A stretch of DNA of 64,000 bases from Actinoplanes sp. TBRC 11911. Lineage in GTDB: Bacteria; Actinomycetota; Actinomycetes; Mycobacteriales; Micromonosporaceae. This document shows positions 61,195-64,000 of the stretch, one piece after another. The stretch lies in NCBI RefSeq assembly GCF_012933445.1, contig NZ_JABBNC010000002.1:434001-498000 (forward strand), read 5' to 3'. A program made the position numbers and the translations under genes. Position 1 is the first letter of the stretch; each line of letters begins with the position of its first letter. The notes beneath the pieces are model-generated. The model saw only the letters and a list, made by a program, of their open reading frames with translations. It did not search any database and was not told the DNA's origin.

Positions 61195-62421
61195 ATGCGA
61201 ATCAGATCGGCAATCCTGGCCACCGTCATGGCGCTCGCCGCCGGTGGAGCGGCGACCTACTTCTCCGGCTCGGCCGAGGCCGCCGCGGCCTGTGTCCCGG
61301 CGTGGAGCGCGAGCGCGGTCTATGTCGGCGGCGGCCAGTCCTCGCAGAACGGTCACAACTACACGGCCAAGTGGTGGACCCAGAACGAATCGCCGGCCAC
61401 CCACTCGGGCCAGTGGGACGTGTGGGCCGACAACGGGGTGTGCGGCAGTGGCCCGACAGATCCGACAAGTCCACCCACGACACCGCCGACGACCCCGCCC
61501 ACTCAGCCGCCCGGTAACGGCACGCTGCCGAAGCACTTCCTCACCGGTTACTGGCAGAACTTCTACAACGGCGCCGCCGCCCTCAAGCTGGCCGCCGTCC
61601 CGGCCAACTACGACCTGATCGCGGTCGCCTTCGCCAACGCCACCGCGACCCAGGGCGCGGTGTCCTTCACCCTCGACTCCGGCCTGTCCGCGCAGGTCGG
61701 CGGCTACACCGACGCGCAGTTCAAGGCCGACGTCGCCACCCTGCACCAGCGCGGTAAGAAGGTCATCATCTCGGTCGGCGGCGAGACCGGCACGGTCAGC
61801 GTCGCGAACTCGACGGCGGCCACCAACTTCGCCAACTCGGTCTACTCACTGATGACCACGTACGGGTTCGACGGGGTCGACATCGATCTGGAGAACGGGC
61901 TCAACGCCACCTACATGGGGCAGGCACTTCGCGCGCTGCGAGCCAAGGCGGGCGCCAACCTGATCATCACGATGGCGCCGCAGACCATCGACATGCAGAG
62001 CACCGGGTCGTCGTACTTCGCCCTCGCCCTGTCCATCAAGGACATTCTCACCGTCGTCCACACGCAGTACTACAACTCCGGGTCGATGCTCGGCTGCGAC
62101 AACAACGCCGCGTACTCGCAAGGCACCGAGAACTTCCTGACCGCGCTCGCCTGCATCCAGACGCAGGGCGGCCTGCGCCCCGACCAGGTGGCCCTGGGTC
62201 TACCCGCGAGCAGTCGAGCGGCCGGCGGCGGTTACCAGAACCCGTCGGTCGTCAACGCCGCGCTGGACTGCCTCGCCCGGGGCACCAACTGCGGCACCTT
62301 CAAGCCGCCGGCGACGTACCCGGGGATCCGCGGGGCCATGACCTGGTCCATCAACTGGGACGTCGCCAACGGAAACGGCTTCGCCAACACGGTCAAGCCG
62401 CACCTCGCCACCCTCCCCTAA
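61195..62421 (+). CDS. Secreted GH18 chitinase with CBM5/12
   Basis: A 408-residue secreted enzyme with signal peptide, CBM5/12 (VPAWSASAVYVGGGQSSQ, TAKWWTQNESP), Thr/Pro linker and a GH18 domain. The catalytic motif YGFDGVDIDLEN keeps D-x2-D-x-D-x-E, and TWSINWD ends the barrel. GAGAGGG precedes ATG 61195. A second chitinase gene follows after 46 bp and may share its transcript. Confidence 0.94.
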   Translation: MRIRSAILATVMALAAGGAATYFSGSAEAAAACVPAWSASAVYVGGGQSSQNGHNYTAKWWTQNESPATHSGQWDVWADNGVCGSGPTDPTSPPTTPPTTPPTQPPGNGTLPKHFLTGYWQNFYNGAAALKLAAVPANYDLIAVAFANATATQGAVSFTLDSGLSAQVGGYTDAQFKADVATLHQRGKKVIISVGGETGTVSVANSTAATNFANSVYSLMTTYGFDGVDIDLENGLNATYMGQALRALRAKAGANLIITMAPQTIDMQSTGSSYFALALSIKDILTVVHTQYYNSGSMLGCDNNAAYSQGTENFLTALACIQTQGGLRPDQVALGLPASSRAAGGGYQNPSVVNAALDCLARGTNCGTFKPPATYPGIRGAMTWSINWDVANGNGFANTVKPHLATLP

Positions 62422-62467
62422 CCCCATCCCCATCCCCCGCATCCCCATCCCCCGAAGGAGAATCCCC

Positions 62468-63643
62468 GTGAAACTCCGCAGAAAACTGCTGGTCGTCGCG
62501 GCCGTCGCGATCGCCGGCTCGGCCGCGGCCCTGGTGCCGATGACCGCTTCCAGCGCGGCCGCGGCCTGCGCCCCGGCGTGGAGCGCGAGCGCGGTCTACG
62601 TCGGCGGTAACCAGGCCTCGCAGAGCGGCCACAACTACACCGCCAAGTGGTGGACCCAGAACGAGTCGCCGGCCACCCACTCCGGCCAGTGGGACGTCTG
62701 GGCCGACAACGGCACCTGCGGCGGTGGCACCACGCCGCCGCCGACCGACCCGCCGCCGACCAGCGGCACGAAGATGGCGTCCGCGCCGTACATCTATCCC
62801 GGCTGGGGCAACCCGCCGGCACCGTCCACGGTGGTCAACGCGACCGGCATCCGGTCCTTCACGATGGCGTTCGTGCTGGCCTCCAACGGGTGCAACCCGG
62901 CCTGGGACGGCGAGGGCGGCCTGACCGGTGGCGTGCACGCGAGCACGATCTCGGCGATCCGGGCGGCCGGCGCCGACGTCATCCCGTCGATCAGCGGGTG
63001 GCAGGGCAACAAGCTCGGACCGAACTGTGCCACGGCGGACGCGCTCGCCGGGGCGTACCAGAAAGTCATTGACGCCTTTGGTCTGCGGGCCATCGACGTC
63101 GACATCGAGAACACCGACGAGTTCGAGAACACCGCGGTGCAGGACCGCATCCTGAACGCATTGAAGATCGTCAAGCAGCGGAACTCCTCGGTGAAGACCA
63201 TTCTCACCTTCGGGACGACGCCGAGCGGTCCCAGCTACTACGGCACCCGGCTGGTGCAGCAGGCCAAGGCGCTGGGCGCGAACATCGACATCTTCACGCA
63301 GATGCCGTTCGACTTCGGCGGCGGTTCTGACATGTACGGCTCGACCGTCGGGGCATCCGAAGGACTGAAGAACCTGCTCAAGTCGACCTTCGGCTACAAC
63401 GACGCGCAGGCGTACTCGCACATGGGCATCTCCGGCATGAACGGCCTGTCCGACCAGCAGGAACTGACCACGACCGACACCTGGACGAGGATCCGCGACT
63501 ACGCCCGTAACAACGGGTTCGCGCGCTTCACCTTCTGGGCGGTCAACCGCGACCGTGGCTGCGCCGGCGGCGGCGTGGTGTCGAACTGCTCCGGCATCGC
63601 CCAGTCCGACTGGGCTTTCACCAAGATCAGCGCAGGTTTCTGA
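62468..63643 (+). CDS. Secreted GH18 chitinase-like protein with CBM5/12
   Basis: A 391-residue secreted protein: signal peptide, CBM5/12 nearly identical in DNA to the other two chitinases, a Pro/Thr linker and a distant GH18 barrel. The active-site strand reads LRAIDVDIEN, keeping D-x-D-x-E but not the first Asp of the usual motif, as in some chitinase subgroups. AAGGAG lies 8 bases before GTG 62468. Its product may differ from the neighbouring chitinase. Confidence 0.88.
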   Translation: MKLRRKLLVVAAVAIAGSAAALVPMTASSAAAACAPAWSASAVYVGGNQASQSGHNYTAKWWTQNESPATHSGQWDVWADNGTCGGGTTPPPTDPPPTSGTKMASAPYIYPGWGNPPAPSTVVNATGIRSFTMAFVLASNGCNPAWDGEGGLTGGVHASTISAIRAAGADVIPSISGWQGNKLGPNCATADALAGAYQKVIDAFGLRAIDVDIENTDEFENTAVQDRILNALKIVKQRNSSVKTILTFGTTPSGPSYYGTRLVQQAKALGANIDIFTQMPFDFGGGSDMYGSTVGASEGLKNLLKSTFGYNDAQAYSHMGISGMNGLSDQQELTTTDTWTRIRDYARNNGFARFTFWAVNRDRGCAGGGVVSNCSGIAQSDWAFTKISAGF

Positions 63644-63659
63644 TCGCTTCGGCGAGGCG

Positions 63660-63691
63660 ACGCGCGGCCGCTGTTTCCGGCGGCCGCGCGT
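63660..63691 (+). terminator. Terminator hairpin after the chitinase unit
   Basis: ACGCGCGGCCG / CGGCCGCGCGT, an 11-bp perfect stem with a 10-base loop, 17 bp after the chitinase stop. Confidence 0.82.
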
Positions 63692-63697
63692 TGGCGT

Positions 63698-63718
63698 ATA
63701 TACCGTAGTCGGGTATAT
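63698..63718. promoter_or_regulatory. Inverted repeat ATATACC-N7-GGTATAT, probable PadR operator
   Basis: Seven-base perfect arms separated by 7 bases, 10 bp before the GTG of the PadR gene and covering an AT-rich promoter-like stretch. PadR regulators typically bind such palindromes in their own promoters. Confidence 0.6.
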
Positions 63719-63727
63719 GCTTCCGGC

Positions 63728-64000
63728 GTGACCGAGCAGACCTTCCTGATTCTCACCGCGCTGGCCGGTGAGTCCTTGCACGGCTATGCCGTGATCGAGG
63801 ATGTCGCCCGCCAGACGGCCGGGCGGGTGAAATTGCGGGCCGGCACGCTGTACGCGGTGCTCGATCGGCTGCGCGGCGCGGGCCTGATCGAGGTCGACCG
63901 GGAAGAGGTCGTCCAGTCCCGGCTCCGGCGCTATTACCGCCTGACCGCGGCCGGCGCCGAGTCGCTGACCGCCGAGGCCGCCCGCCTGCGGGAGCGAGCC
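63728..64000 (+). CDS. PadR-family transcriptional regulator, N-terminal part
   Basis: The first 91 codons; the gene runs off the right edge. The winged helix is typical of PadR: LILTALAGESLHGYAVIEDV, AGTLYAVLDRLRGAGLIEV and RRYYRLTAAGAESLTAEA. It probably controls an adjacent gene beyond the window and itself through the palindrome just upstream. Start GTG 63728. Confidence 0.9.
   Translation, partial: MTEQTFLILTALAGESLHGYAVIEDVARQTAGRVKLRAGTLYAVLDRLRGAGLIEVDREEVVQSRLRRYYRLTAAGAESLTAEAARLRERA

Overview
The window is high-GC actinobacterial DNA with many GTG starts and Shine-Dalgarno sites. Two Wbl (WhiB-like) proteins, a SigR/RsrA pair, PdtaS, a Kgd-type 2-oxoglutarate decarboxylase, nickel superoxide dismutase and secreted CBM-linked chitinases point to a mycelial soil actinomycete. 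Micromonosporaceae (Actinoplanes-like) is the most likely family; this is an inference from gene content. No tRNA, rRNA, CRISPR array or intact transposase was found.

Positions 1-14,450 form a conserved stress and redox block that parallels the Mycobacterium tuberculosis order aroA, SRAP, sigH, rshA, TB7.3, pdtaS, whiB1, DAG kinase and a small membrane protein. Here it also holds a Wbl gene, an alpha/beta hydrolase, a 24-codon ribosomal protein bL37 gene, a TPR protein and a SIS-domain protein. A complete sulfite and sulfate assimilation operon (leader peptide, sulfite reductase, zinc ribbon, APS reductase, CbiX-like chelatase) sits between pdtaS and whiB1. The sigR gene carries a perfect SigR-type promoter.

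Positions 14,500-30,500 are mostly central metabolism: a FadR-type regulator, an orphan RsbW-like anti-sigma factor, sodN/sodX, malic enzyme, a quinone oxidoreductase, a lipase-like lipoprotein, the DUF6104-ATPase-pta-ackA operon, kgd, and an ABC-2 transporter. Positions 30,500-39,600 hold an OlsB/OlsA-like ornithine-lipid pair, a TrcR/TrcS-like two-component system, an HtrA protease and a very unusual 1051-residue membrane protein. That protein joins a PqqD-like domain, an M50 peptidase fold without its HExxH residues, two cyclic-nucleotide-binding-like domains and an extracytoplasmic FecR-like domain.

Positions 39,600-42,030 hold a chitinase followed by a 676-bp non-coding segment bounded by perfect 19-bp inverted repeats. 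The segment contains three repeat arrays, one of them an 8-bp array in two sequence families, and one copy of a dispersed ~200-bp hairpin element. A truncated LysR gene ends at its far edge. A second, inverted copy of the hairpin element lies at 56.9-57.1 kb.

Positions 42,100-56,750 are mixed: DJ-1/PfpI protein, two LprG-like exported proteins flanking a patatin and a PlsC-type acyltransferase, an FHA protein, arginine catabolism (ddaH-rocD), a lone ClpP, a carboxylesterase, a CoA-disulfide reductase-like flavoprotein, a polysaccharide deacetylase, Nei2 and an AlpA-like DNA-binding protein. Positions 57,300-64,000 hold a YbdK-type ligase, a DUF6412-YidC pair and a secreted polysaccharide-degrading cluster (GH16-CBM6 glucanase and two CBM5/12 chitinases), ending in a partial PadR regulator with a probable operator.
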